From NCBI GenBank assembly GCA_030679035.1, contig JAUXTH010000002.1, positions 1 to 56,131 on the forward strand: a stretch of DNA of 56,131 nt, given 5' to 3'. The DNA is from Methylobacter sp. Its GTDB lineage: Bacteria > Pseudomonadota > Gammaproteobacteria > Methylococcales > Methylomonadaceae. The notes under the pieces are model-generated. The model searched no databases and was not told where the DNA came from. It saw only the letters and a list, made by a program, of their open reading frames with translations. The position numbers and the translations under genes were made by a program. Below are positions 37,461 through 46,496 of this stretch, piece by piece. Within the stretch, counting starts at the first letter, position 1. Every line of letters begins with the position of its first letter.

Positions 37461-39566
37461 ATGTCTATTGATATGTCACAATTCCATCAGGTCTTTTTTG
37501 AAGAATGTTTCGAAGGCCTGGAAGCAATGGAGTCAGGATTGTTAACTCTCGATATGGGAGATATTGATTCAGAAATAATCAATACCATTTTCAGGGGAGC
37601 GCACTCGATCAAAGGCGGCAGTGGAACTTTTGGTTTTACCGTTGTTGCCGAATACACCCATATTATGGAAACCCTACTCGATGAAATGCGGGATGGGCGT
37701 AGGCAGGTAACCCAGCCCGCAGTTGATGTTTTGCTTGGATCTGTTGACTGTCTTAGAGAGATGTTGACTGCAATACAAAATGAGCAGGATGTTAATAATG
37801 CTAGCGTAGCAAAGCACAAAACCGCTTTGGAAGTTGTGCTTAATGGCGGGGCGGTAGCGGAAGAATCAGCCCCCCCTGTCGAACAGGAGTCGATTAGTGA
37901 AGAGGTTGTTGCCAATATTGTTCCTGATATGCCTGAAGAAGAACCCGTTGAGGCTCAAGAGCAGGGCTGGAAAATAGCTTTTTGCCCTTATTTGGATTTA
38001 CTTAAAACCGGCAATGATCCGGTTAGACTATTTCGAGAACTGAATGAGCTAGGTGATTTAACGACCGTTGCTAATATTCAGGACGTTCCAGGTTTTTATG
38101 AAATAGATCCCGAGGAATGCAATATTTCTTGGGATTTAAAAGTTGTCGGAGATATTTCCGCTGATGAAATCAGGGAGATATTCAATTGGGTTGAAGGCGA
38201 CTGTGAAATGGAAGTTCAACCGCTTGCCAAAGCCGCAAAACCAGCCCCCGCCGTAAAAGAAATCGATCCTGAACCAGCAGCAATCACACCTACTAATCCA
38301 GCCCCAAAACCTGCTGAAGTTAAAGCCAAGGTGACTACGGAAACCAAAAAATCGGATACCCAAGATTCTGAAAATGAAGCGGCAAAAACCACGGCAAAAG
38401 CCAGTTCGATTCGGGTAGATACGGATAAAATTGATACCTTGATCAATATGGTTGGCGAAGTTGTGATCACCCAATCCATGCTGGGTTTAGTCGGTGAAAA
38501 CTTTAGCATGGATAAGGTGGGGCAACTTAAAAGAGGGCTTGCCCAATTAGAGCGGCATACCCGGGATCTACAGCAAAGCGTCATGAATATTCGGATGCTG
38601 CCAATTAGTTTTGTTTTTAGCCGTTTTCCACGCTTAGTACACGATATCAGCAGTAAATTAGACAAAAAAATTGTATTGAAACTGGTCGGGGAAAATACCG
38701 AAGTTGATAAAGCCGTTGTTGAGCTGATCAATGATCCTTTGGTTCACTTGATTAGGAATAGTCTGGATCATGGTATAGAAATGCCTGCGGACAGGGTTGC
38801 AGCCGGAAAGCCTGAAACAGGAACCATAGAGCTGAGGGCGTATCATCGAGGCGGTCACATTGTTATAGAAATTATCGATGATGGTCGTGGGTTAAATAAA
38901 GATAAGCTGCTGGCAAAGGCCATAGAAAAAGGCTTGATTGAAGAAAATAACTTACTGACCGAAAAACAGATATTCGAATTGATCTTTATGCCCGGTTTTT
39001 CTACGGCTGAACAGCTCACCGATATTTCCGGTCGCGGTGTGGGTATGGATGTGGTCAGGAGAAACATCCAGTCATTGGGCGGTAATATAGAAATTATTTC
39101 GGAGCTGGGTAAGGGCACAACGATCGCGATCCATTTGCCGCTAACGCTGGCTATTCTTGACGGTCAATCTGTTGCGGTGGGAGATGAAACCTATATCGTA
39201 CCGTTAGTTTCCATTATTGAGTCGATTAACATTACGGAAAGAATGTTGAATAAAGTTGCAGGTAAAGGGGAAACTTTTCGCTTACGCAACGAATATTTAC
39301 CTGTTATTAGAATGCGCAATATTTTTAATGTTCATTCGGGTAACCCGACTAAGTCTAAAGAGGGTGTCCTTGTGGTCGTCGAGGGGCAAGGTGAGATGTG
39401 TTGTTTGCTCGTAGATGAGTTATTAGGTCAACAACAGGTTGTTATTAAGTCATTGGAAGCAAATTACCGACGGGTGGAAGGTGTTTCAGGGGCAACCATT
39501 TTGGGTGATGGTTCTGTTGCGCTGATTCTTGACGTTCCAGGTTTGGTGCGTTTTTCAATTCGATAA
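37461..39566 (+). CDS. cheA: Chemotaxis histidine kinase CheA
   Basis: CheA autophosphorylates on the HPt domain and feeds CheY and CheB. Domains of the 701-residue protein are: P1 HPt (about 1-105) with phospho-acceptor H48 in AHSIKGGSGTFG; a middle domain (about 165-265; WKIAFCPYLDLLKTGNDP) of the type seen in some CheA proteins; an acidic/proline linker; P3 dimerisation (about 325-385); P4 ATPase with N-box NSLDHGIE, G1 DDGRGL and G2 GRGVGMD; and P5 CheW-like (about 565-701). All catalytic boxes are intact. The start codon region is duplicated 138 bp upstream. Confidence 0.96.
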   Translation: MSIDMSQFHQVFFEECFEGLEAMESGLLTLDMGDIDSEIINTIFRGAHSIKGGSGTFGFTVVAEYTHIMETLLDEMRDGRRQVTQPAVDVLLGSVDCLREMLTAIQNEQDVNNASVAKHKTALEVVLNGGAVAEESAPPVEQESISEEVVANIVPDMPEEEPVEAQEQGWKIAFCPYLDLLKTGNDPVRLFRELNELGDLTTVANIQDVPGFYEIDPEECNISWDLKVVGDISADEIREIFNWVEGDCEMEVQPLAKAAKPAPAVKEIDPEPAAITPTNPAPKPAEVKAKVTTETKKSDTQDSENEAAKTTAKASSIRVDTDKIDTLINMVGEVVITQSMLGLVGENFSMDKVGQLKRGLAQLERHTRDLQQSVMNIRMLPISFVFSRFPRLVHDISSKLDKKIVLKLVGENTEVDKAVVELINDPLVHLIRNSLDHGIEMPADRVAAGKPETGTIELRAYHRGGHIVIEIIDDGRGLNKDKLLAKAIEKGLIEENNLLTEKQIFELIFMPGFSTAEQLTDISGRGVGMDVVRRNIQSLGGNIEIISELGKGTTIAIHLPLTLAILDGQSVAVGDETYIVPLVSIIESINITERMLNKVAGKGETFRLRNEYLPVIRMRNIFNVHSGNPTKSKEGVLVVVEGQGEMCCLLVDELLGQQQVVIKSLEANYRRVEGVSGATILGDGSVALILDVPGLVRFSIR

Positions 39567-39586
39567 GACAATAGACAAAAGCAGAT

Positions 39587-40105
39587 ATGGCACAAGAAGC
39601 TGAAAATAAAGATATTGACCAATATCACTATAGTAAAAACCTGGATAACGCAGTGCAATATTTGAGTTTTGCCTTAGGCAAAGAAGAATATGGCGTTGAT
39701 ATTCTTCGCGTCCAGGAAATACGAAGCTGGGAGCCTGTTTCCAGAATACCTAATGTTCCTAGCTACGAAAAAGGTGTTGTTAATTTACGCGGATCCATTG
39801 TGCCTATTCTCGATTTGAGAGAAAGGTTTAGCTTGAGTAAAGCCGAATACACTCCGTTGACGGTAGTTGTGGTATTGCAAACCGGTGATAGCAACAAGAC
39901 ACGTATTATGGGGGTGGTTGTCGACTCGGTCTCTGATGTAATCAGCGTGGATAAAACTGAAATTCAAGGTGCCCCCGACTTTGGCGCTAAGGTAAGTAAC
40001 GAATTCATTAACGGACTGGTATCGGTTAATGAGCGCATGGTGATGCTGCTTGATGTGGATAAATTACTGAAGTTAGAAGAATTGGATCAGGATGAAAGTC
40101 AATGA
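39587..40105 (+). CDS. cheW: Chemotaxis adaptor CheW (first copy)
   Basis: CheW links receptors to CheA. The 172-residue protein has a single CheW domain after a 28-residue polar extension: YLSFALGKEEYGVDILRVQEIRSWE, then NVPSYEKGVVNLRGSIVPILDLRERF. The conserved RGSIVPILDLR strand is intact. It follows cheA by 20 bp. It is related to but distinct from the second CheW in this cluster, which suggests the two adaptors have different partners. Confidence 0.94.
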   Translation: MAQEAENKDIDQYHYSKNLDNAVQYLSFALGKEEYGVDILRVQEIRSWEPVSRIPNVPSYEKGVVNLRGSIVPILDLRERFSLSKAEYTPLTVVVVLQTGDSNKTRIMGVVVDSVSDVISVDKTEIQGAPDFGAKVSNEFINGLVSVNERMVMLLDVDKLLKLEELDQDESQ

Positions 40106-40154
40106 TGTTTAACGTATTTGTCATGATGAGTGAAATTTTAAGAGGTAATGTGGC

Positions 40155-42503
40155 ATGAAGATAAATATGCCGTTAACTAATAATGAAGTCATTCTGAAAA
40201 AGGGTACCATCCTGGTTTCAAGAACCGATTTAATGGGACGTATTACCTATGTCAATGACGCATTTGTCGAAACCAGCGGTTTTACCCGTGATGAGCTGAT
40301 GGGCGCGGAACATAACATCGTCCGCCATCCTGACATGCCTGAGGCTGCTTATGAAGAGCTATGGATGACCTTAAAACAGCTTAGACCCTGGCAAGGAATG
40401 GTGAAGAACAGATGTAAAAACGGCGATCATTACTGGGTCGAAGCCAATGCCATGCCGTTATTTAAAGATGGGAAAGTCTATGAGTACCTTTCTGTTCGGC
40501 ACCCTCCAAAGCGTGATGCCATTCCAGCAACTGAGATGCTGTATAAGAAAATCAGTGCCGGCGAAATAAAATTAAGGCCGACTGGTTTAGCAGCAATATC
40601 TAAATCGATTAGCGAAATTGCAATAACGAAAAAGAATGCTTTTATAGTATCCGCATTTTTGGCACCTATTTTTTTTCTGATGTACCGATTGTTTCTGACC
40701 CAGGAGTATGGCTTGATGGTCGGGGTTGCCTTGCTAGCCACGATGGCATCGGCGCTCAGCATCAATATGACCAAAGTAATAACTGACACGCTGGAAACTG
40801 CGATCACTATTTGTTACCGGCTAAGCAGCGGAAGCTTCGGAAATAAAGTGAATTTAAAACGGGAAGATCAGCTGGGCGATTTTTTGCGGGGCTTGTACTG
40901 CATGGAAGTCAAGCTCGGTGTGGATTTGGCCGATTACAAACAAGGTCTCGCTGACTCCAAACGGATTACCCAAGCTCTGGATAATGTCCATAACGGTGTC
41001 ATGGTAGCGAATAAGGGTTTTGAAATCATCTACCTGAACGAGAGTATTCAGAAGATATTCAAGGTGGCAGAAAGTGATATTCGCAAACAGTTACCTGATT
41101 TTTCCGCTGATAAATTGATGGGTTCCAATATTGATTTGTATCATAAAAACCCTGCTTACCAGCGTGGCATCTTAGAAAAATTACAGGAATCATTCAGGAC
41201 GGAACTGGTCATCGCCGGTCGGTATATGACTGTTATCGCCAGTCCCGTTAATGGCGATGGCGGCGAACGTATTGGTTATGTTGCTGAATGGGAGGATAGA
41301 ACCCATGAGGTTTTAATTGAGAAAGAAATTGACCAGTTAGTGCAAGGCGTTAAAGCTGGCGACTTGAGTGCCCGCATAAAATTAAGTGACCAACAAGGAT
41401 TTACTAAAACACTGTCTGCCGGTATCAATGAATTAACGGATGTCATTGAAAGTGTGTTTAGCGATGTTAACAGGGTGATGGAGAATATGGCTGAAGGCGA
41501 TTTAACTGTCGCCATCACCAATGAATATCAAGGTGTCTATGCTGAATGCAAGAATAATATTAATGACACTTTAGCAAAGCTTAGTGAATTTATTATTCAA
41601 ATCAGGGATGCCGCTGATTTTATAGATAGTTCATCGCAAGAAATGGCAAGCGGTAATAACAATCTGTCGCATCGAGCTGAACAACAGGCGGCCAGCCTGG
41701 AAGAAACGGCTGCCAGTATGGAAGAGTTGGCTAGTACTGTAAAAAATAATGCACAGAATACGGTTCAAGCGACTGAGGTTGTTGAATCAGCAAGTCAATT
41801 AGCTCAAAAAGGCGGCGGCATAGTTAAGTCAGCTATCGCTGCGATGCAGGAAATTAATGAAAGCAGCAATAAAATTGCCGAAATTATTGGTGTAATTGAT
41901 GAGATTGCATTCCAAACCAATCTGTTGGCATTAAACGCGTCTGTGGAAGCGGCCAGGGCCGGAGAGCAGGGGCGTGGATTCTCGGTTGTGGCAACAGAAG
42001 TTCGTAATCTGGCGCAACGAAGCGCAACCGCCGCACAGCAAAGTAATGAACTGATCCAGAATAGTGTGCAGAAAGTTCGTGCCGGAACAGCATTCGTTAA
42101 TGAAACCGGTGCCGCGTTAACTGAAATTGTCGAAAGCGTTGCGAAAGTGGGTGACATTGTTGCGCACATTGCCAGTGCAAGTTCAGAGCAATCCTCGGGT
42201 ATCGAGCAAGTCAATCAAGCGGTTTCGCAAATGGACGATATTACCCAGCAAAATGCGGCTTTGGCAGAACAGGCTGCCGCAGGCAGCATTGCCATGAGTG
42301 AACAGTCTACCAATATGACCCAGCTGCTAAGTTTCTTTAGAGTCAGTTCAAAGGGTGGGGCTGCAACTACTAGACCAGGCGCACGGAGTAAGGTTCCTGT
42401 AGCACCGGTAAGACCAACAGTAACAGCAAAAAAACCTGTCGCTCCCGTTATATCATCAAGCAAGCCTAAAAGTGATAGCAGTGACGAGTGGGAAGAGTTT
42501 TAA
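40155..42503 (+). CDS. Aer-like PAS chemoreceptor
   Basis: The 782-residue receptor has PAS1 (about 8-115), whose [17 protein letters not shown] and [14 protein letters not shown] segments strongly resemble the FAD-binding PAS of Escherichia coli Aer. Two membrane segments (about 157-200; [15 protein letters not shown] and [14 protein letters not shown]) form an anchor with no periplasmic ligand domain. A HAMP, a second PAS (about 270-385), HAMP-like helices and the MCP signalling domain follow, with tip [19 protein letters not shown] (about 582-600). The protein ends in EWEEF, which fits the xWxxF CheR/CheB tethering pentapeptide. A redox or oxygen-taxis receptor is likely. FAD binding is inferred from similarity. 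Confidence 0.92.
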   Translation: MKINMPLTNNEVILKKGTILVSRTDLMGRITYVNDAFVETSGFTRDELMGAEHNIVRHPDMPEAAYEELWMTLKQLRPWQGMVKNRCKNGDHYWVEANAMPLFKDGKVYEYLSVRHPPKRDAIPATEMLYKKISAGEIKLRPTGLAAISKSISEIAITKKNAFIVSAFLAPIFFLMYRLFLTQEYGLMVGVALLATMASALSINMTKVITDTLETAITICYRLSSGSFGNKVNLKREDQLGDFLRGLYCMEVKLGVDLADYKQGLADSKRITQALDNVHNGVMVANKGFEIIYLNESIQKIFKVAESDIRKQLPDFSADKLMGSNIDLYHKNPAYQRGILEKLQESFRTELVIAGRYMTVIASPVNGDGGERIGYVAEWEDRTHEVLIEKEIDQLVQGVKAGDLSARIKLSDQQGFTKTLSAGINELTDVIESVFSDVNRVMENMAEGDLTVAITNEYQGVYAECKNNINDTLAKLSEFIIQIRDAADFIDSSSQEMASGNNNLSHRAEQQAASLEETAASMEELASTVKNNAQNTVQATEVVESASQLAQKGGGIVKSAIAAMQEINESSNKIAEIIGVIDEIAFQTNLLALNASVEAARAGEQGRGFSVVATEVRNLAQRSATAAQQSNELIQNSVQKVRAGTAFVNETGAALTEIVESVAKVGDIVAHIASASSEQSSGIEQVNQAVSQMDDITQQNAALAEQAAAGSIAMSEQSTNMTQLLSFFRVSSKGGAATTRPGARSKVPVAPVRPTVTAKKPVAPVISSSKPKSDSSDEWEEF

Positions 42504-42548
42504 TGTTGTTTAAGCAGAAAACTATATAACCGACAGGAAACTATAACA

Positions 42549-43040
42549 ATGACAACAGATGTGCAGTCAAATAATAGTCGGGTAGAGCAATTTCTCACCT
42601 TTCAACTCGCAGGCGAAGCCTATGGAGTTGAGATTTTGAAAGTACAAGAGATTCGTGGTTGGGAAACTGTTCGTGTGATACCGAATACGCCGGCTTTTGT
42701 TAAAGGCGTGCTGAATTTACGCGGATCCGTCGTGCCTATCATAGACTTACGGGAACGCTTTTCTCTGGAGCACTGTGAATACTCCCCCAAAACGGTAGTT
42801 ATTGTGCTTTGTGTTGAGCATGGTGCAAGCCAGTTTGTAATGGGCATAGTGGCTGATGCGGTTTCTGATGTACTGGATATTAACCTGGAAGACATCAAAA
42901 AATCCCCAAACTTCGGTTCAAAAATTGATACGCGTTACATGCGAGGCATGCATGTGTATAAGAAAAAGATGATCATGCTCTTAGACGTTGACAAATTGCT
43001 CAATCCCGATGAGGTTGAAGGTATTGAAAGTTTGGTATGA
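42549..43040 (+). CDS. cheW: Chemotaxis adaptor CheW (second copy)
   Basis: A second, 163-residue single-domain CheW with QFLTFQLAGEAYGVEILKVQEIRGWE and FVKGVLNLRGSVVPIIDLRERF. Its stop overlaps the parA start (ATGA), so it is translationally coupled to parA-STAS. The first copy belongs to the cheA group. This arrangement hints at a role in recruiting the ParA/STAS pair, which is inference. Confidence 0.93.
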   Translation: MTTDVQSNNSRVEQFLTFQLAGEAYGVEILKVQEIRGWETVRVIPNTPAFVKGVLNLRGSVVPIIDLRERFSLEHCEYSPKTVVIVLCVEHGASQFVMGIVADAVSDVLDINLEDIKKSPNFGSKIDTRYMRGMHVYKKKMIMLLDVDKLLNPDEVEGIESLV

Positions 43041-43810
43041 CGGTGAAAATTGTTGCAATAATTAATCAGAAAGGTGGTGTTGGCAAGACGACTACAACGG
43101 CAAATTTATGTCATGCCATTGCAGAATCAGGCTTAAAAGTTACCGCTATCGATCTAGATCCGCAAGGCCATTTAGCTGTTTCTTTAGGTATTACGGCACA
43201 AGGTCTTGGCGGTATTGATGAAGCGATGTTGAAAAAGAAAAACGTTCAGCAGCAGCTTATTCTCGTCAGGGATAATTTGCAATTAATTACATCAGGATCA
43301 AGGCTTAAGGATATTGAGCAGCTCGCCGACAATACTTCACCTCGCGGTGTTTTATTAAAAAATGCCTTGCATGGGAACTTTAACGATCAGGACTTTGTTT
43401 TCATTGATTGTCCACCGTCCTCTGGATTGTTGGTTGCCAATGCATTGATTGTAGCTGACGAAATCTTAATTCCTATGGCCAGTGATTTTCTTGCATTGCA
43501 AGGACTGTCTCATTTAATGGGCACGATTAAGCGATTTGAAAAGGCTTTGCAAAGGAAATATAAAACATTATTGGTGATGTCGCGCTATTCGCCCAATAGA
43601 AGAATATCGCGTCAGGTGTTAAATGTTCTGCTTACGCATTTTCCCGAGCAAATATTAGCGACTGTTATTAGAGAAACGGCATTGCTTGCAGAATGTCCCA
43701 GCTTTGGTAAAACAATTTTAGAATATAGTCCGAAAAGTCGTTCGGCAAGGGATTTTCGTAGCCTTGCTCATGATTTTCTTGAAGACAAGGTGATGTATGG
43801 CAACAAGTGA
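43037..43810 (+). CDS. parA: ParA family ATPase in the chemotaxis cluster
   Basis: The 257-residue deviant Walker-type ATPase has the P-loop KGGVGKTTTTANL near residue 12 with the signature lysine, a second acidic segment FVFIDCPPSSGLL, and a C-terminal DNA- or membrane-binding part. ParA-like proteins position chemotaxis arrays or other cargo in several bacteria (for example ParC in Vibrio, PpfA in Rhodobacter). It is coupled to cheW upstream and overlaps the STAS gene by 14 bp. No ParB or centromere site was seen. Confidence 0.88.
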   Translation: MTVKIVAIINQKGGVGKTTTTANLCHAIAESGLKVTAIDLDPQGHLAVSLGITAQGLGGIDEAMLKKKNVQQQLILVRDNLQLITSGSRLKDIEQLADNTSPRGVLLKNALHGNFNDQDFVFIDCPPSSGLLVANALIVADEILIPMASDFLALQGLSHLMGTIKRFEKALQRKYKTLLVMSRYSPNRRISRQVLNVLLTHFPEQILATVIRETALLAECPSFGKTILEYSPKSRSARDFRSLAHDFLEDKVMYGNK

Positions 43811-44399
43811 AGAAAATGATTTAATCGGGTACGATCCGCTAGCGTGGATGGAAGGCAATGCCAGTCAAAATGAAGAAACAATCGATAATGAACTGGACGG
43901 ACAGCACCTGATCAATGAAGAGATTACCATGGCCGCTGCCGATGATTATCCAGACGATTTGATGGCAAATGTTGAACAAAGTGCAGATTTATCTGTCCTG
44001 GATGATGCCGAAGTAGATGTAGAAGAAGATGAAATTGGCATAGATGAAATGCCGGATGAAATCGATACTGTTGTTGCTGATGAAACAGTTACCGGGGATT
44101 TGACGCCTGATGAATCGACCGCGGGACCACAGATTGATTTAGACGCAACGTTGACTATTCAGAATGTTGTCAAGTTGCACGAAAAACTAAAGGATTCTTT
44201 TGCTATACATGACGAAATCGAAATAAATGCATCTGATGTATCGTCAATAGATACAGCTACTTTGCAGTTGCTCGTTTCGATGAAAAAAGAAGCAGCTAAA
44301 CAGCAAAAGCAAGTAACCATTATTTACCCGTCCCCGCGATTTGTTGAGTCTGCCCGGTTGCTGGGTTTGGCGGACGTGCTTGACGTTCATGATGCGTGA
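43797..44399 (+). CDS. STAS-domain protein with acidic N-terminus
   Basis: The 200-residue protein has a highly acidic N-terminal half (about 1-115; runs of D and E such as DVEEDEIGIDEMPDEID) and a C-terminal STAS domain (about 116-200). The STAS core is IQNVVKLHEKL ... IEINASDVSSIDTATLQLLVSMKKEA. The usual phosphorylatable Ser position is not clear. It is translationally coupled to parA, overlapping it by 14 bp. The acidic arm might bind ParA or other array proteins. Function in chemotaxis is inferred only from position. Confidence 0.7.
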   Translation: MATSEENDLIGYDPLAWMEGNASQNEETIDNELDGQHLINEEITMAAADDYPDDLMANVEQSADLSVLDDAEVDVEEDEIGIDEMPDEIDTVVADETVTGDLTPDESTAGPQIDLDATLTIQNVVKLHEKLKDSFAIHDEIEINASDVSSIDTATLQLLVSMKKEAAKQQKQVTIIYPSPRFVESARLLGLADVLDVHDA

Positions 44400-44427
44400 T
44401 TTTTGACGAACGGGAAGTAGTTTAAAG

Positions 44428-45267
44428 ATGGCCATTGTTGAGAAGGATCGCGAATTTAAATTTACTGCTGATGACTTTAATTTTTTAAGAAAACTATCCA
44501 ATGAGCATTCAGGAATTCAGGTTCCTGATGAAAGATTTGATATGTTTTATTCCAGATTGTCCAAGCGGGTAAGGAAACTTGGATTGGCGGATTTTAAGGA
44601 ATACTGCCAGTATCTTAAAGATTACCCGGATCACGAGTTTACTGAGTTTATCAACGCGATAACAACCAACCTAACCGCTTTTTTTAGGGAAATGCATCAT
44701 TTTGATTATGTCCGTGATGTTGTTATTCCTGAAATTTTGGTTAGGAATAAAACTTCTAAGCAAATCAGGGTGTGGTCTGCCGGCTGTTCTACGGGTGAAG
44801 AACCTTACTCTTTAGCGATTACCTTGTTGGAAAATGTACCCGCAGACTGGGATATTAAGATTTTAGCAACTGACTTAGACACCAATGTTTTAAAAACGGC
44901 ATCGGAGGGTATCTATACCGAAGATCGCGTCAGCGATATGCCTGAAGAAATTCTTAAGCAGTGGTTTATGCGAGGTAAATCATCACAGTCCGGTCAAGTA
45001 AAGGTAAGGCCCCAGTTACAACAAATCATTCAGTTTAAAAAATTAAATTTGATGCAAGATTGGCCGATGAAATGCCATTTCGACTTTATTTTTTGTCGCA
45101 ATGTTCTTATTTACTTTGATCGCGAAACCAAGACATCGCTCGCGAAAAGATATGCTCAAATGTTGTCCAGCAGGTCATGGTTATTTATTGGGCATTCAGA
45201 ATCATTAAACCAACTCTCAAATGAATTTGAATTGGTTGCATGTACCAGTTACAGGAAAAATACGTAA
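44428..45267 (+). CDS. cheR: Chemoreceptor glutamate methyltransferase CheR
   Basis: CheR uses SAM to methylate receptor glutamates for adaptation. The 279-residue protein has an N-terminal helical domain (about 1-95) and a SAM-binding domain with SAGCSTGEEPYSLAI, LATDLDTNVLKTA and FCRNVLIYFD. The upstream receptor ends in a pentapeptide that fits CheR tethering. The order cheR-cheD-cheB matches a usual adaptation module. Confidence 0.95.
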   Translation: MAIVEKDREFKFTADDFNFLRKLSNEHSGIQVPDERFDMFYSRLSKRVRKLGLADFKEYCQYLKDYPDHEFTEFINAITTNLTAFFREMHHFDYVRDVVIPEILVRNKTSKQIRVWSAGCSTGEEPYSLAITLLENVPADWDIKILATDLDTNVLKTASEGIYTEDRVSDMPEEILKQWFMRGKSSQSGQVKVRPQLQQIIQFKKLNLMQDWPMKCHFDFIFCRNVLIYFDRETKTSLAKRYAQMLSSRSWLFIGHSESLNQLSNEFELVACTSYRKNT

Positions 45268-45273
45268 ATACTC

Positions 45274-45912
45274 ATGAGTGCTAGTAAGGATATTGGTCGA
45301 CCCTCCATCGACGGTTTTGAACACATTAACCGATATATGGATAGAGAGCGTGGTGTGGTTGCCGCAAAAATTTTGCCCGGTGAATACTATGTAACTCAGG
45401 AAGATGAATTGATTACAACCGTATTAGGCTCTTGTATATCGGCCTGTATTCGGGACAAGGTATCAGGCTTGGGCGGCATGAATCATTTTATGTTGCCGGA
45501 AACCACAGCCGATAAGCTAAAACATGGCAATGAAGCGGTTGTCGGTAATGCGACCCGGTATGGAAATTATGCTATGGAGCATTTAATTAATACTATTTTG
45601 ATGAATGGCGGCAAAAGAAAGAATTTGGAGGTCAAGGTGTTTGGCGGCGGTAAAATCATTCCAACCTTGACCGATGTCGGCCTTAAAAATATTGACTTTA
45701 TTTTGGATTATATTGATACCGAAGGGTTGCCTTTATTATCCCAGGACTTGGGTGATATTTATCCCAGGAAAATAATTTATTTCCCTAAAACAGGGAAAGT
45801 AGGGATGAAAAAGATCGAGCATTTGCACAACGATACAATTGTAAGAAGAGAGCGGCAGTACTTTAACGATATTAAAAATGCGCCTGTTGAGGGTGATGTT
45901 GAGCTTTTTTAA
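45274..45912 (+). CDS. cheD: Chemoreceptor glutamine deamidase CheD
   Basis: CheD deamidates receptor glutamines and helps set receptor activity. The 212-residue protein has the catalytic cysteine in VLGSCISACIRD and histidine in GGMNHFMLP, in the canonical Cys-His-Thr arrangement. Its last codons and stop region are partly copied upstream of the full cheB gene, so its 3' end marks one edge of a tandem duplication. Confidence 0.94.
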   Translation: MSASKDIGRPSIDGFEHINRYMDRERGVVAAKILPGEYYVTQEDELITTVLGSCISACIRDKVSGLGGMNHFMLPETTADKLKHGNEAVVGNATRYGNYAMEHLINTILMNGGKRKNLEVKVFGGGKIIPTLTDVGLKNIDFILDYIDTEGLPLLSQDLGDIYPRKIIYFPKTGKVGMKKIEHLHNDTIVRRERQYFNDIKNAPVEGDVELF

Positions 45913-45921
45913 GAGTATGCA

Positions 45922-46341
45922 ATGAGCAAAATACGTGTATTGATTATTGATGATTCATTGTTAATCAGGAAGGTACTGACTGAGATTTTGAATTCGTCTG
46001 CGGATATTGAGGTTGTAGGTACCGCAGAAGATCCTCTTATTGCCAGAGAGATGATTAAAGAATTAAATCCAGATGTTTTGACCTTGGATATCGAAATGCC
46101 GCGTATGGATGGAATTACGTTTTTGCGTAATTTGATGCGACTTCGGCCTATGCCTGTTGTGATGATTTCAGCGCTTACAGAAAGCAATGCTGAAGTTACC
46201 TTAACTGCTCTGGAACTGGGCGCAGTCGATTTTATCGCTAAGCCAACTGCTGATGTGGAAAACGCATTGAATGACTATGCCGAGGACATAATTACCAAGG
46301 TAATAGTTGCTTCACAGGCTAATATCAGAAAACTTGAGTAA
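45922..46341 (+). CDS. Receiver-only CheB paralogue
   Basis: A 139-residue single receiver domain with D10-D11, phospho-acceptor D56 ([12 protein letters not shown]), Ser in MISAL and Lys in FIAKP. By hand count about four of five residues match the receiver of the full CheB that follows. The methylesterase domain is entirely missing, and the protein stops just after the receiver. It may act as a phosphate sink or CheA partner, or be a decaying duplicate. All phosphorylation residues are kept, which favours function. Confidence 0.9.
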   Translation: MSKIRVLIIDDSLLIRKVLTEILNSSADIEVVGTAEDPLIAREMIKELNPDVLTLDIEMPRMDGITFLRNLMRLRPMPVVMISALTESNAEVTLTALELGAVDFIAKPTADVENALNDYAEDIITKVIVASQANIRKLE

Positions 46342-46426
46342 TGAGAAACTTTGGAGGATCGTGCTGGATATTACACGAAAAATGTGTGTGGATATCAGCA
46401 TAAAAACCTCGGAAATGTAATGTAAA

Positions 46427-46496
46427 ACGGTAGCAATGTAATATTAAAAATGCACCTATTGAGGGTGTGACGATGAGCTTCTTTTAGAGTGGATTT
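46427..46496 (+). repeat. Second copy of the cheD 3' end
   Basis: The stretch before cheB (TATTAAAAATGCACCTATTG..., then GAGCTTCTTTTAGAGT) repeats the end of cheD and its junction at about 45866-45917 (ATTAAAAATGCGCCTGTTG, then GAGCTTTTTTAAGAGT) with a few changes. It marks the left edge of the tandem duplication unit. The rest of 46342-46426 shows no coding potential. Confidence 0.8.

Noticed and set aside
46342-46426. Remnant of a CheB methylesterase domain after the receiver-only gene
   Set aside because: Translations in all forward frames show no resemblance to the methylesterase domain, so the missing part was not simply frameshifted.
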